NCBI GenBank assembly: GCA_031761405.1
Contig: JASEVX010000011.1
Location: forward strand, 29,800,629-29,864,628
Direction: 5' to 3'
Length of the DNA: 64,000 nucleotides
From: Serripes groenlandicus
Lineage: Eukaryota > Mollusca > Bivalvia > Cardiida > Cardiidae
Shown here: one piece after another, positions 41,506-52,900 of the stretch
Layout: every line of letters starts with the position of its first letter
Position numbering within the stretch: position 1 is the stretch's first letter
Notes under the pieces: generated by a model
Seen by the model: only the letters and a program-made list of their open reading frames with translations
The model's database searches: none
What the model was told of the DNA's origin: nothing
Made by a program: the position numbers and the translations under genes

Positions 41506-42220
41506 TGTTTGAAGAAAATAAAGCAAGAAGAGGACTTATCGTGTAGCTGATGTGATTTTGAGCCACGTTATCAAGAAGACAAACATTCAGGACTTTTCGA
41601 CCATGATGTTCCAGATCAGTCTGTGCCTTGTCTCTGTGCAGTCTGATCAGTTGGTCCATAGTTTTACCCTTGTCTGGTTTGAAAACATTGTAATACTGCC
41701 TGTAAAATCATAGGGGCCTGGCATGCTATTTCCTTTTGGAAATTATATATATATGAAGATCAGCAATCAGTTATATGATTATCATATTTATATGTAAATA
41801 TTCAGGTTTTCATAATAAGGAATGGGAGATAATTCTTGTAAAACTTGTGTGGAGCCTGTCCTTGCGGACAGCTACAAGTCGGACAGCTACAAGTCGGCAT
41901 TTCCGCACAGTGTAGGCTCCGATCACCCTGTCCATCTGATCAGTCTTATCATAATCTACACAAGTTGACAGACTCTTCTAGCAAGTTTGTGTGAGTCATT
42001 GGTGAACAGTGTAGATCTTGATCAGATTGTGCAGATTCACATGCTGATGTGCACATACACTGTTCATAAACGTCAACTTGTACCGTTTTCTATGGTTCCA
42101 AGTGTTCAAATTCATATGCATCAAGACTATATTGTAAGTGGATGGTCATTACAATAAATAGATTTCAGTTAAAATGTGCTCTTATGTTTCGACTTTTATC
42201 CGACTTTCATCTCACTGCGA
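41506..42220. other. Unassigned, with short GATC palindromes
   Basis: 41600-41660 (CCAGATCAGTCTGTGCC...TGCAGTCTGATCAGTTGG), a direct GGACAGCTACAAGTC duplication at 41868-41898, and TGTAGATCTTGATCAGATTG near 42010 are small dispersed repeats. No gene recognised. Confidence 0.4.
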
Positions 42221-42428
42221 CCGCCACAGGGGAGTAGTGGTAGAGTGTCTTTCATGTGTGGGAGGTCGCAGGGTCTCATTGGCGCTTAGGGTTGCGGGGC
42301 TAGCATTACGACTAACTGACTGGTGTCCGGATAAATGGACCAGTATTAGTGGTCACTTATGCAGGACACGGCGTGATATAACTTGGAAAACATGTGGAAG
42401 CAGCCCTAAGTACCAAACAATCAATCAA
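42221..42428 (+). mobile_element. SINE-C, ordinary length
   Basis: AGTGGTAGAGTGTC...GTCGCAGGGTCTC head, TTGGCGCTTAGGGTTGCGGG, CATTACGACTAACTGACTGG, CACGGCGTGATATAACTTGG, tail CAATCAATCAAT. It holds one copy of the segment that forms the 79 bp satellite at 50038. Confidence 0.8.
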
Positions 42429-42446
42429 TTTATCTCAATGCACGTC

Positions 42447-42676
42447 TTAACCATTTCCCTCATATAGACGCTTTCTGACGCCTCTGCAGCAGACGGCTTT
42501 TAGAAAACATAGTGACAAAAGAAGAAATTGCACAAAACGTGCAATTATTTCTTTTGCCACAATGTTTTCCACTTTTTGTCATAGGTTATCCATTCAATTA
42601 TGGAGATTTTCTTTGTTTTGACAAAATACGTTCAAAGTCTTCTGCTGCAGAATTGTTGTATGAGGGAAAGGGTTAA
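42447..42676 (-). mobile_element. TTAA-A MITE, canonical
   Basis: Complete; left half-stem TTGCAC-AAAAC-GTGCAA intact, right subterminal AGTCTTCTGCTGCAG. Confidence 0.9.
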
Positions 42677-42779
42677 TCTGCCTTTGCGCACAATGTAGAC
42701 CAAGATTAACCCGAATACTCGCTACTTATGTATGTATTCAATGCAAATACTATTCGAGACATGTGCTGAAAATCAGTTA

Positions 42780-43018
42780 TTAACACTTTCCCTCATAAAG
42801 ACGCTTTCCGACACCTCTGCAGCAGACGGCTTTTTGAAAACATAGTGACAAAAGAAGAAATTGCTCAAAACGAGCTACAATGTTTTCCACAATGTTTTCC
42901 ACAATATTTTCCACTTTTAGTCATAGGTTATCCATTCAATTTTAGAGATTTTCTAATTTTTGACAAAATATGTTTAAAGTCGTCTGCTGCAGAATTGTCG
43001 TATGAGGGAAAGGGTTAA
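42780..43018 (-). mobile_element. TTAA-A MITE with triplicated motif
   Basis: CACAATGTTTTCCACAATGT-type triplication at about 42879-42915, which destroys the right arm of the hairpin; ends otherwise perfect. Confidence 0.88.
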
Positions 43019-43600
43019 AGTACCATTTGCAAGAGTTGAGCTACGATTGCGTTGAATGCTTTGAATCCAGGGATCGTAAGTTCTAACCCTGGCTTGGCCA
43101 TTCTTTTTATTTTGATGATTTACAAACCTCAATTGTGACTGGCAAGCGTCATTTGACTTCCATCAACAGCTTAAAAGTCATTATGGGAAGGTAGCCAGTT
43201 GCCTGGGAATAATAGTTGTGTTGTAAACGGCTTTAACCCATTACTTCACAGTCTAACAGACGACATTTGATGCCTGCTGTTGCAGCCGACTTTTGAAAAC
43301 ATTACACTAAAGGTGAAATTGCTCAAAATAAGCTATTTCACCTTTTATTGCAATATTTTCAACTTGTTATCATTATAAATCTTTAAGTTTTATAGATTGG
43401 TGAAATTGTTCGTCTGATGTTTGGCAAGCAGACGACCTATGAAAATGCATGTGAAGTAATGGTTTCTGCTGCAACTGCACCACTTTTGATATGACTGTCG
43501 TTCATACTGAGAAGACGGTTGTGTTTGTTGACAGCGCAAGAAACCAGTAAACTGCCGCCATCATATAACTGAAATTCCGTTCAAAATGTGTTGAACTCTA
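43019..43600 (+). mobile_element. Old SINE-A split by TTAA-C
   Basis: Left piece has AAGTTCTAACCCTGGCTTGG and GCAGCCAGTTGC-like GTAGCCAGTTGCCTGGGAAT (to 43230); right piece resumes at about 43520 with GCAAGAAACCAGTAAACTGC and ATATAACTGAAATTCCG. Confidence 0.5.
43233..43465 (+). mobile_element. TTAA-C MITE copy 2
   Basis: Left end TTAACCCATTACTTCACA, right end TGTGAAGTAATGG(TTT), hairpin AAGGTGAAATTGC...GCTATTTCACCTTT, and internal GCAGACGACCTATGAAAA. Opposite orientation to the copy at 37052. Confidence 0.75.
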
Positions 43601-43695
43601 ACCGATCAACCAGTTGCAGGAAATCAACGGTTAAAACACTTTGTGGCAGCAACACTGTTGCAAAACAAAGTGGGAAGAAAAGAAAATCAATCATT

Positions 43696-44066
43696 TTTTA
43701 GCTCTACTGAAGGGCTTATGTCGTGGCGATTTGTCCGTCGTGCGTCCGTCCGTCCGTCCGTCCGTAAACAATTTCTTGTTAACGCGATAGTCTTGTATCT
43801 GAACCAAACTTATACAGTAGTTAGATATCCATGAGAGTTTGGTTCATTTCTAAAAAACGGCCAGATCTACCCATGCATGGCTGGATTATGGCCCTTGAAA
43901 TTGTCAAAATTGCTATAATACAGCTTGTGAACACAATAGAGCTTCCATTTACTATCTGATCTTCACCAAACTTAGATGGTATTTGAATATTGATGACATA
44001 TTGGTTCCTTTTGAAACAACCCAGATCAATGCCAGTAGAGCATAGGCCCTCATGGGCCTCTTGTTT
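43696..44066 (+). mobile_element. Repeat with GTCC run and GGCC-hairpin end
   Basis: Starts TTTTTTAGCTCTACTGAAGG, contains GTCCGTCCGTCCGTCCGTCC (43747-43766) and TTGTATCTGAACCAAACTTA, ends AGGCCCTCATGGGCCTCTTG + TTT. About 370 bp, non-coding. Possibly a non-autonomous Helitron relative. Confidence 0.65.
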
Positions 44067-44206
44067 AGATGTAACGCAACTTGCTTCAATTATTTTTAAA
44101 GCATATGACTGTGAAATGTCATATCCATGATGAATAGTTAACTAACATGAATGCTAATGAATGGTTATGGGAATAGCACTTCAACTGAAGCATCGGTTTC
44201 TAGAGT

Positions 44207-44436
44207 TTAACCCGTTCCCTCATACGACAATTCTGCAGCAGACGACTTTGAACATATTTTGTCAAAACATAGAAAATCTCCATAATTGAATGGATAACCT
44301 ATAACAAAAAGTGGAAAACATTGTGGCAAAAGGAGAAATTGCACGTTTTGTGCAATTTCTTCTTTTGTCACTATGTTTTCAAAAAGCCGTCTGCTGCAGA
44401 GGCGTCATAAAGCGTCTATATTAGGGAATGGGTTAA
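44207..44436 (+). mobile_element. TTAA-A MITE, canonical
   Basis: Complete, stem TTGCAC-GTTTT-GTGCAA; left terminus CCCGTTCCC, right terminus GGGAATGGG. Confidence 0.9.
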
Positions 44437-44459
44437 AGGCGTTTACATGACAAACTCCT

Positions 44460-44610
44460 CCACACCTTCTGCCTACCCACATACTAGTAAGCCTATTGGT
44501 GGAAGAAGTCACAATTACTTTTGTCAGTCAACTAAAAGAGTGAAAGGCAGAGCAGGGGTCCGAACTCGCGACCCTTGTATTAATGGGTCTTGTCCTCACC
44601 GACAACGCTA
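44460..44610 (-). mobile_element. SINE-A fragment, diverged
   Basis: AAGCCTATTGGTGGAAGAAG, ACTTTTGTCAGTC and GGGGTCCGAACTCGCGACCC (inverted B box) match the SINE-A head and mid-body. Confidence 0.55.
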
Positions 44611-45046
44611 TTGAGAAACCTGGTATTTGCAGGTTGATTGATAGCTACACGTGTAAAGCCATGTCCGAATGCTATTTAGTCACGTCGAGAAACTTTAATA
44701 AACAGTTCATAATTGTGTGCTCAAGGCTTATTTCAACTCTGAATGGTGTTTATCGCCATTTTCAACTGTATTGGTGTTATTTCCTGTGTAAATTACTCGT
44801 ACTACACGTCTGAGTATCTCAATCAATCAAACTATGTGTCTGCTACAACTGCAGAACGTTTGAAACTACTGCATCAGATTTTCTTTCAAGAAAAAGAAAT
44901 GATTTGACAGATAGTCGGAACCTTTCCCTTAAGATCTGTCACATTTATTGCACAGTGTAGATATACAAGTTATAACTGTTAACCGATAATAAGAGCTCAC
45001 ATGCGGACTGTGTTGGTCCTTCTCTATGCTACAATCGTCCTCCACT
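44611..45046. other. Unassigned sequence
   Basis: Nothing recognised. Confidence 0.3.
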
Positions 45047-45172
45047 AATGGGCAAACAGTCTATGTAGAAAAGCAGCCAGTTGCTTTGGAAGTTTGTTGT
45101 TTGGATTACTGGTGTGGGTAAGCCAGGAAACACACGAGTTGGTGAACTGGCCGACGCTTGATATGACGTTAA
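45047..45172 (+). mobile_element. SINE-A mid-body fragment
   Basis: ATGGGCAAACAGTCTATGTA, AGCAGCCAGTTGCTTTGGAA, GGTGAACTGGCC; truncated at both ends. Confidence 0.65.
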
Positions 45173-45286
45173 ATGTGATGAAATGTTAAAATGTGCGGTT
45201 CATCGCGAAAACCAATCTGAACGTATTCAGTTCATATGTGGAACAAATATTGTCTGCCAATCCATTCCATACTAAAAAGAACAAGA

Positions 45287-46490
45287 GGCCCAAGAGGGCC
45301 AGTATCGCTCCACGGCCATTAGGCAAAAATTAAATCTCCAAACAACCCCGCCCCCTGATGGCCACGTTTTTTTAACCAATCAACATGGCTTGAAGGAATC
45401 TGATAGAGGGTCACCAAAGGAACATTTCTACAACATTATTTAAAAATCACCCCGACACTTTCGGAGAAGAAGATTTTTCAAGTTTTCACTATAGCCATAT
45501 AAGGCAAAATAGCCCTGGCGGCCATAGTTTTTAACCAATCGATATGGCTTGAAGGAATCTGATATAAGGTCACCCTAGGAACATTTCTACAAATTTATTT
45601 GAAATCGACCTGACAATTTCGGAGGAGAAGATTTTTTAAGTTTTCACTATAAATAAGGGAAAATAACACCGCCCTCTGCCGGCCATGTTTTTCGACGAAT
45701 CAACATGGCTTGAAAGAATCTGAAAGAGGGTCTGGTCTCACAAGGAACATTTCTACAAAATTATTTGAAAATTGGCCAAACACTGTCGGGGGAGAACATT
45801 TTTCACTATAGCCATATAAGGCAAAATAGCCCCGCTCCCTGTCGGCCATGTTTTTTGACCAATCAACTTGGCTTGAAGGAATCTGATAAAGAGTCACCCA
45901 AGGACATTTCTACAAAATTATTTGAAAATTGGCCAAACACTTTCTGAGGAGAAGATTTTTTAAGTTTTCACTATAGCCATATAAAGCAAAATAGCCCCGC
46001 CCCCTGGCGGCAATGTTTTTCGACCAATCAACTTGGCTTGAAGGAATCTGATAAAGAGTCGCCCAAGGACATTTCTACACAATTATATGAAAATCGGCCT
46101 GACACTTTCAGAGGAGAAGTATTCTTAAGTTTTCACTATAGCCATATAAGACAAAAAGCCCCGCCCCCTGGCGGGCATGTTTTTCGTCCAATCAACTTGG
46201 CTTGAAGGAATCTGATAGAGGGTCACCCAAGGACATTTCTACAAAATTATTTGAAAATTGGCCAAACATTTTCGGAGGAGAAAAGAGAGGACATTTCTAC
46301 AAAATAATTTGGAAATCGGTCAGACACTTTCGGAGAAACCAGAATTTTTAATAGATCCAAAAAAATTTGAAGGAATTCAGGAGAGGACATTGAGATGATG
46401 CTTCCTATGAAGATTCATCCTAATTGGCCAAGTGGTTAGGGAGGAGAAGTCGTTTGAAGCAAAAAGTTAACGGACGCATGCACGAACTCA
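45287..46490 (-). mobile_element. Tandem-cored repeat with GGCC-hairpin end, minus
   Basis: Begins AACAAGAGGCCCAAGAGGGC and carries six or so units of about 165-180 bp (GGCTTGAAGGAATCTGATAG, GTCACCCAAGGACATTTCTA, AGGAGAAGATTTTTTAAG, TTTCACTATAGCCATATAAG, GGCAAAATAGCCCCGCCCCC). The distal end is ATTGGCCAAGTGGTTAGGGA...GTTAACGGACGCATGCACGA. Inverted relative to 32503-33083. Confidence 0.7.
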
Positions 46491-46526
46491 TGGGAGAGTA
46501 CTTGTGGGGTTATTTCTTTTGATATT

Positions 46527-46552
46527 TACTTGTGGGGTGCACCCCACAAGTA
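46527..46552. repeat. Perfect 26 bp palindrome
   Basis: TACTTGTGGGGTG followed directly by its complement CACCCCACAAGTA, without a loop. Confidence 0.85.
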
Positions 46553-46556
46553 TGCA

Positions 46557-46593
46557 ATTCATTCCGTAAGTAACCCCCTTTTACGGAATGAAT
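46557..46593. repeat. Perfect 13 bp hairpin
   Basis: ATTCATTCCGTAA and TTACGGAATGAAT around an 11 base loop, directly outside the 202 bp palindrome arm. Confidence 0.85.
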
Positions 46594-46596
46594 AAC

Positions 46597-47092
46597 ATTT
46601 TGTGAAATATGTTCAGTTGTAGTTACTTCCCTTATTCCATTAAATAAACGGACAACTTGCAACACCAAATGTAAAGTACTACAGACCCAACCATAAGGCT
46701 GTGTGTAGACCAGAGTAGATTCCGATCAGCTAGAACATCCGTATAGTCATTATATGACTCTGCCCTGTTGGAAAATTAGTAATAGAAGGTTCTAGAAAAC
46801 CTTCTGTAAACTAGTATTCATTTTTAGCTCCACTGTCTGAAAGTCAGTCGAACTTATGTCATGGCTAATTGTCCGTCGTGCGTGCGTGCGTTTCTAGAAC
46901 CTTCTATTACTAATTTTCCAACAGGGCAGAGTCATATAATGACTATACGGATGTACTAGCTGATCGGAATCTACTCTGGTCTACACACAGCCTTATGGTT
47001 GGGTCTGTAGTACTTTACATTTGGTGTTGCAAGTTGTCCGTTTATTTAATGGAATAAGGGAAGTAACTACAACTGAACATATTTCACAAAAT
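46597..47092. repeat. 202 bp near-perfect inverted repeat
   Basis: Left arm 46597-46798 and right arm 46891-47092; reading through both, I find one mismatch (CTAGAACATCC against CTAGTACATCC). The 92 bp spacer contains TTTTTAGCTCCACTG...AATTGTCCGTCGTGCGTGCG, the 5' start of the repeat type at 43696. No TIR-type terminus or target duplication is obvious. Confidence 0.92.
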
Positions 47093-47173
47093 ATTTTACA
47101 GGTTATTCCCCTTTGGTCATACAAAGAACATAGACAACAATTAAATGTCACCCTTTTTTCGTCATTCATGCAG

Positions 47174-47720
47174 CAAAAAATAGACACCATGGTAATAAGT
47201 AGGCCTAGCCACACGAAAACCGACCCTACGTAATTATTTATTTTAATAAATGTCTGAAAGATTATTATTTTGCTACAGAGTTGAAAACCTGAAAAGGAAG
47301 CAGATATTCGTTTCGAGAAATTAATTCTCAATACCACGTTCATCCGTACTAGGATAATGGTAAATCCAATAAGTGGCGTCCTGCAAAAATCAACCGTTTG
47401 TCACGGTATGCGATCAGTGTAGACCCAGATCATTTAGCGCATCCGAAAAATAGACACCATGGTAATGAGTAGGCCACACGAAAACTGACCCTTCGAGCAT
47501 AAAGATATAATAAATATCTGCAAGATTAAGTTTTGCTGGAGAGTTGAAAACCTGAAAAGGAAGCAAAAATTAATTTCCAATACCACGTTCATCCGTAATA
47601 GGATAATGGTAACTCCAATGAGTGGCGTTCTGCAAAAATCAACCGTTTGTCACCGTATGCGACCAGTGTAGAACCAGATCAGTTAGCGCATCCGCACAAT
47701 CTGATCTGGTTCAACACTGT
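47174..47720. repeat. Two tandem units of about 271 bp
   Basis: AAATAGACACCATGGTAAT at 47178 and 47448, then GAGTTGAAAACCTGAAAAGG and ACCACGTTCATCCGTA in each. It ends with a hairpin GAACCAGATCAG...CTGATCTGGTTC (47671-47712). Confidence 0.8.
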
Positions 47721-47733
47721 TCGCCAATTAGTC

Positions 47734-47882
47734 TTAACCCTTTCCCTCACATTCTCCTTTTGCCACAATGTTTTCCACTTTTTGTCATAGGTTATCCATT
47801 CAATTATGGAGATTTCCCATGTTTTGACAAAATACGTTCAAAGTCGTCTGCTGCAGAATTGTCGTATGAGGGAAAGGGTTAA
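47734..47882 (-). mobile_element. TTAA-A MITE, left half deleted
   Basis: TTAACCCTTTCCCTCA joins directly to CATTCTCCTTTTGCCACAAT; right half complete to GAGGGAAAGGGTTAA. Confidence 0.88.
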
Positions 47883-48150
47883 CAGTAAATCAGTATACAT
47901 TTAGGTCCTTTATCATGCATTCGCAGACACGTCTTTTTCCACACCTGTAATAGTAATTTCTAGACGCACCACTTCATTATCGTTAATTACATTAATTTCC
48001 GGGAAGGTATTAAACAACACTGCTTTCAGTGCAGTAATTCGGTAGCTCACGGTCTCGGGATAATTAAGCACTTCTGTACTTTAAGAACCACATTTTGAAC
48101 ACCTCACTGTTGTATCAAGCAGATTACGGGGGATTGATTCTTAAAAGTTT
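47883..48150. other. Unassigned sequence
   Basis: Nothing recognised; CAGTG(C/A)AGTAATTCGGTAGCTC at about 48028 recurs at 48551. Confidence 0.35.
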
Positions 48151-48262
48151 TAACTAATCCTTTTCTACATACAACGCATCTGCAGCAGATGACTTTAATT
48201 AAAAATCTGAAGAAAAATATTAAAAATCTCTATAAATATTAGTATAATTACTGAATTTTCTT
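48151..48262 (+). mobile_element. TTAA-A MITE left fragment
   Basis: TTAACTAATCCTTTTCTACA, CTGCAGCAGATGACTTTAAT; ends where AGTATAATTACTGAAT would lead into the missing hairpin. Confidence 0.6.
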
Positions 48263-48761
48263 GGCACACCTCTCCAATATCGTTCATTAGATTACTTTAC
48301 GCGATGAAATTAACCTAGATCGATGAGATAGATATACACGATGAAACTAGTGCCACCCACAACTCTGTAGATTAAATTATACTGATGTAACCCGATTTTA
48401 AAGTTACTTGTATACTTGTATAAACCTGACAGCCGACCGAATTCTCAAGTTGTTTTAAAAGCTTCTTGCAGGCAACCAGGCAATATACACATATTTTTAG
48501 CTTCTTCGTGACACTAACCCATTAGTAAACGGGAAACCAACTCAGCGTTCAGTGAAGTAATTCGGTAGCTCACGGTTCGTTACGGTTCGTACCAGGGGGC
48601 TGAAGTAGCTGCAATTTGATTGGTTGACTGGCTTCAATTAGTAAACGTTAACTTTCAGTGTACGCACTGCTGGGTTCGATCCTAGATGGGGGTATGTCAA
48701 CTTTTTTTCATTTAAATATCATAGGAGCAGATTACCACAAACACATGTTTTTGCTTGGGGT
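48263..48761. other. Unassigned sequence
   Basis: A GCTGGGTTCGATCCTAG (48669) is B-box-like but no A box or tRNA fold is apparent. Confidence 0.35.
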
Positions 48762-48981
48762 TTAACGCTTTCTCATCCACCTACAATAAATCGGCCGCAG
48801 ACAACATTGAAAACATTTTAGCAAAACTATATATAGAAAATCTCTACAAATGAAAGTAAACTTACTGAATAGAGTTGAACAAATAGTGGCATTATGAGCA
48901 ATTTCTCCTTTTACCACAAGTTTTTCAAATGTAAATTGCTGTAGATGCGTCAAAATGTGTCTACACGTGGGTAAGGGTTAA
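48762..48981 (+). mobile_element. TTAA-A MITE
   Basis: TTAACGCTTTCTCATCCACC, CGGCCGCAGACAACATTG; right end GTGGGTAAGGGTTAA; the left half of the hairpin is deleted. Confidence 0.75.
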
Positions 48982-49185
48982 AGCCGTTTTCAACATTTTT
49001 TGTTCAGTCATATCCGTGACGGCTGACAGCTTTTCCTGGCGTTCGCACACCAGTACTTCACACAGCAGGCTTTTCCAAGCATTGTAATTAGCCCACTGGC
49101 GGATAACTAACTATTCACGTTTGTAGTATATAATTTTGTCAAGGGTCTGAAACAATGTTGTCCGAGCTGAGGTTCGAAATCTATT
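48981..49185 (-). mobile_element. SINE-A, minus, head truncated
   Basis: AAGCCGTTTTCAACATTTTT to GTCCGAGCTGAGGTTCGAAA; the tRNA-like start is missing. Confidence 0.7.
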
Positions 49186-49308
49186 CAGTAATTATACTAA
49201 TATTTATAGAGATTTTCCATATTTTTTTTGAGATTTTTTTCAAAGTCATATCAGAGCTCTAAGTAAGTGGCATTTGTCATGTTTTAAAATCCTTATTTGA
49301 CATTCAAA

Positions 49309-49379
49309 CCCTATGTTGTGGGAACTCAAAAGAATCGTCTCAGTGAGACGATTCCTTTGAGTACCCACAGCATAGGATT
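49309..49379. repeat. Fold-back FB-M, second copy
   Basis: AACCCTATGTTGTGGGAACT...GAATCGTCTCA and complement with a few mismatches, preceded by TCCTTATTTGACATTC as at 37430. Confidence 0.8.
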
Positions 49380-49449
49380 TTGTTAAGTAATAAGAGAAAT
49401 ATTGTGGAGAAAATACCTTTTTACCTCTTATCTAGTCATCTGTGTCTGC

Positions 49450-49738
49450 TGCCCCTGTAGCTCAGTCGGTAGCGACACGGGATATCAATCCAGGGGTTGT
49501 GAGTTCGAACCCCAGCTCGGCCAACATTCTTTCAGACGTCTGACAAAAGTCACAAGCGTCATTCGTCTTTCAACAATGGGCTAACAGTCTATGTGAAAAA
49601 GCAGCCTGTTGCTTCTAAAGTATGTTATATGGAGTACTGGTGTGTGAAAACCAGGAAACATATGTGTAGGTGAACTGGTCGCCGTGATATGACTGAAAAA
49701 TTGTTGAAAACGGCGTTAAACACCAATCAATCAATTAA
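49450..49738 (+). mobile_element. SINE-A, full length
   Basis: A box TAGCTCAGTCGGTAG and B box GAGTTCGAACCCC are both intact, with full body and 3' end GGCGTTAAACACCAATCAAT. Best-preserved Pol III promoter in the window. Confidence 0.88.
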
Positions 49739-49990
49739 ATATCTGCTGCAGATGCGTTGTATGTCGGAAAAGGTTCGTGAATACTTTGATCAATACCAAG
49801 GAGAGAATCAATCCACAGTAAGTTGCTTGAACAAACAATGAGGTGCTCAACAGGGGTTACTCTTAAAATACAAAAGTCACTTAAGCGGCTTTAAAATTGC
49901 TCATCTCTTTTGCCCACACTGTTTTCAAATGCCGTTTCTTGCAGATACATCAAATGTCTGTTTTTAAGGAAAACGGATCAATACCAAGAA

Positions 49991-52900
49991 TTGATTGATT
50001 AATTGTTTGATGTTGTACGCCGCTTCCAACAATTGAACAGTTATATCACGGCGTTTCCTGGGTAAGTTACCAGTACTACTGGTCCATCCTGACACCAGCC
50101 AGTCAGTCGTAATGTTCAGTAATATCACGGCGTTTCCTGGGTAAGTTACCAGTACTACTGGTCCATCCTGACACCAGCCAGTCAGTCGTAATGTTCAGTA
50201 ATATCACGGCGTTTCCTGGGTAAGTTACCAGTACTGCTGGTCCATCCTGACACCAGCCAGTCAGTCGTAATGTTCAGTTATATCACGGCGTTTCCTAGGT
50301 AAGTTACCAGTACTACTGGTCCATCCTGACACCAGCCAGTCAGTCGTAATGTTCAGTTATATCACGGCGTTTCCTGGGTAAGTTACCAGTACTACTGGTC
50401 CATCCTGACACCAGCCAGTCAGTCGTAATGTTCAGTAATATCACGGCGTTTCCTGGGTAAGTTACCAGTACTACTGGTCCATCCTGACACCAGCCAGTCA
50501 GTCGTAATGTTCAGTTATATCACGGCGTTTCCTGGGTAAGTTACCAGTACTACTGGTCCATCCTGACACCAGCCAGTCAGTCGTAATGTTCAGTAATATC
50601 ACGGCGTTTCCTGGGTAAGTTACCAGTACTACTGGTCCATCCTGACACCAGCCAGTCAGTCGTAATGTTCAGTAATATCACGGCGTTTCCTGGGTAAGTT
50701 ACCAGTACTACTGGTCCATCCTGACACCAGCCAGTCAGTCGTAATGTTCAGTAATAACACGGCGTTTCCTGGGTAAGTTACCAGTACTACTGGTCCATCC
50801 TGACACCAGCCAGTCAGTCGTAATGTTCAGTTATATCACGGCGTTTCCTGGGTAAGTTACCAGTACTACTGGTCCATCCTGACACCAGCCAGTCAGTCGT
50901 AATGTTCAGTTATATCACGGCGTTTCCTGGGTAAGTTACCAGTACTACTGGTCCATCCTGACACCAGCCAGTCAGTCGTAATGTTCAGTAATATCACGGC
51001 GTTTCCTGGGTAAGTTACCAGTACTACTGGTCCATCCTGACACCAGCCAGTCAGTCGTAATGTTCAGTTATATCACGGCGTTTCCTGGGTAAGTTACCAG
51101 TACTACTGGTCCATCCTGACACCAGCCAGTCAGTCGTAATGTTCAGTAATATCACGGCGTTTCCTGGGTAAGTTACCAGTACTACTGGTCCATCCTGACA
51201 CCAGCCAGTCAGTCGTAATGTTCAGTTATATCACGGCGTTTCCTGGGTAAGTTACCAGTACTACTGGTCCATCCTGACACCAGCCAGTCAGTCGTAATGT
51301 TCAGTTATATCACGGCGTTTCCTGGGTAAGTTACCAGTACTACTGGTCCATCCTGACACCAGCCAGTCAGTCGTAATGTTCAGTTATATCACGGCGTTTC
51401 CTGGGTAAGTTACCAGTACTACTGGTCCATCCTGACACCAGCCAGTCAGTCGTAATGTTCAGTTATATCACGGCGTTTCCTGGGTAAGTTACCAGTACTA
51501 CTGGTCCATCCTGACACCAGCCAGTCAGTCGTAATGTTCAGTTATATCACGGCGTTTCCTGGGTAAGTTACCAGTACTACTGGTCCATCCTGACACCAGC
51601 CAGTCAGTCGTAATGTTCAGTTATATCACGGCGTTTCCTGGGTAAGTTACCAGTACTACTGGTCCATCCTGACACCAGCCAGTCAGTCGTAATGTTCAGT
51701 AATATCACGGCGTTTCCTGGGTAAGTTACCAGTACTACTGGTCCATCCTGACACCAGCCAGTCAGTCGTAATGTTCAGTTATATCACGGCGTTTCCTGGG
51801 TAAGTTACCAGTACTACTGGTCCATCCTGACACCAGCCAGTCAGTCGTAATGTTCAGTTATATCACGGCGTTTCCTGGGTAAGTTACCAGTACTACTGGT
51901 CCATCCTGACACCAGCCAGTCAGTCGTAATGTTCAGTTATATCACGGCGTTTCCTGGGTAAGTTACCAGTACTACTGGTCCATCCTGACACCAGCCAGTC
52001 AGTCGTAATGTTCAGTTATATCACGGCGTTTCCTGGGTAAGTTACCAGTACTACTGGTCCATCCTGACACCAGCCAGTCAGTCGTAATGTTCAGTTATAT
52101 CACGGCGTTTCCTGGGTAAGTTACCAGTACTACTGGTCCATCCTGACACCAGCCAGTCAGTCGTAATGTTCAGTTATATCACGGCGTTTCCTGGGTAAGT
52201 TACCAGTACTACTGGTCCATCCTGACACCAGCCAGTCAGTCGTAATGTTCAGTTATATCACGGCGTTTCCTGGGTAAGTTACCAGTACTACTGGTCCATC
52301 CTGACACCAGCCAGTCAGTCGTAATGTTCAGTTATATCACGGCGTTTCCTGGGTAAGTTACCAGTACTACTGGTCCATCCTGACACCAGCCAGTCAGTCG
52401 TAATGTTCAGTTATATCACGGCGTTTCCTGGGTAAGTTACCAGTACTACTGGTCCATCCTGACACCAGCCAGTCAGTCGTAATGTTCAGTTATATCACGG
52501 CATTTCCTGGGTAAGTTACCAGTACTACTGGTCCATCCTGACACCAGCCAGTCAGTCGTAATGTTCAGTTATATCACGGCGTTTCCTGGGTAAGTTACCA
52601 GTACTACTGGTCCATCCTGACACCAGCCAGTCAGTCGTAATGTTCAGTTATATCACGGCGTTTCCTGGGTAAGTTACCAGTACTACTGGTCCATCCTGAC
52701 ACAAGCCAACTAGTCGTAATGTTCAGTAATATCACGGCATTTCCTGGGTAAGTTACCAGTATTACTGGTCCATCCTGACACAAGCCAGTCAGTCGTAATG
52801 TTCAGTTATATCACGGCGTTTCCTGGGTAAGTTACCAGTACTACTGGTCCATCCTGACACCAGCCAGTCAGTCGTAATGTTCAGTTATATCACGGCGTTT

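Larger units (their letters stand above)
49186..49775 (-). mobile_element. TTAA-A remnant split by fold-back and SINE-A
   Basis: ATTCAGTAATTATACTAATA...TTTCAAAGTCA (49186-49247) and ATCTGCTGCAGATGCGTTGT...GGAAAAGGTT (49740-49775) look like one copy interrupted by the fold-back and the SINE between. Confidence 0.5.

Noticed and set aside
47993..49180. Possible small gene between MITEs
   Set aside because: No ORF above about 60 residues outside repeats and no splice-supported domain.
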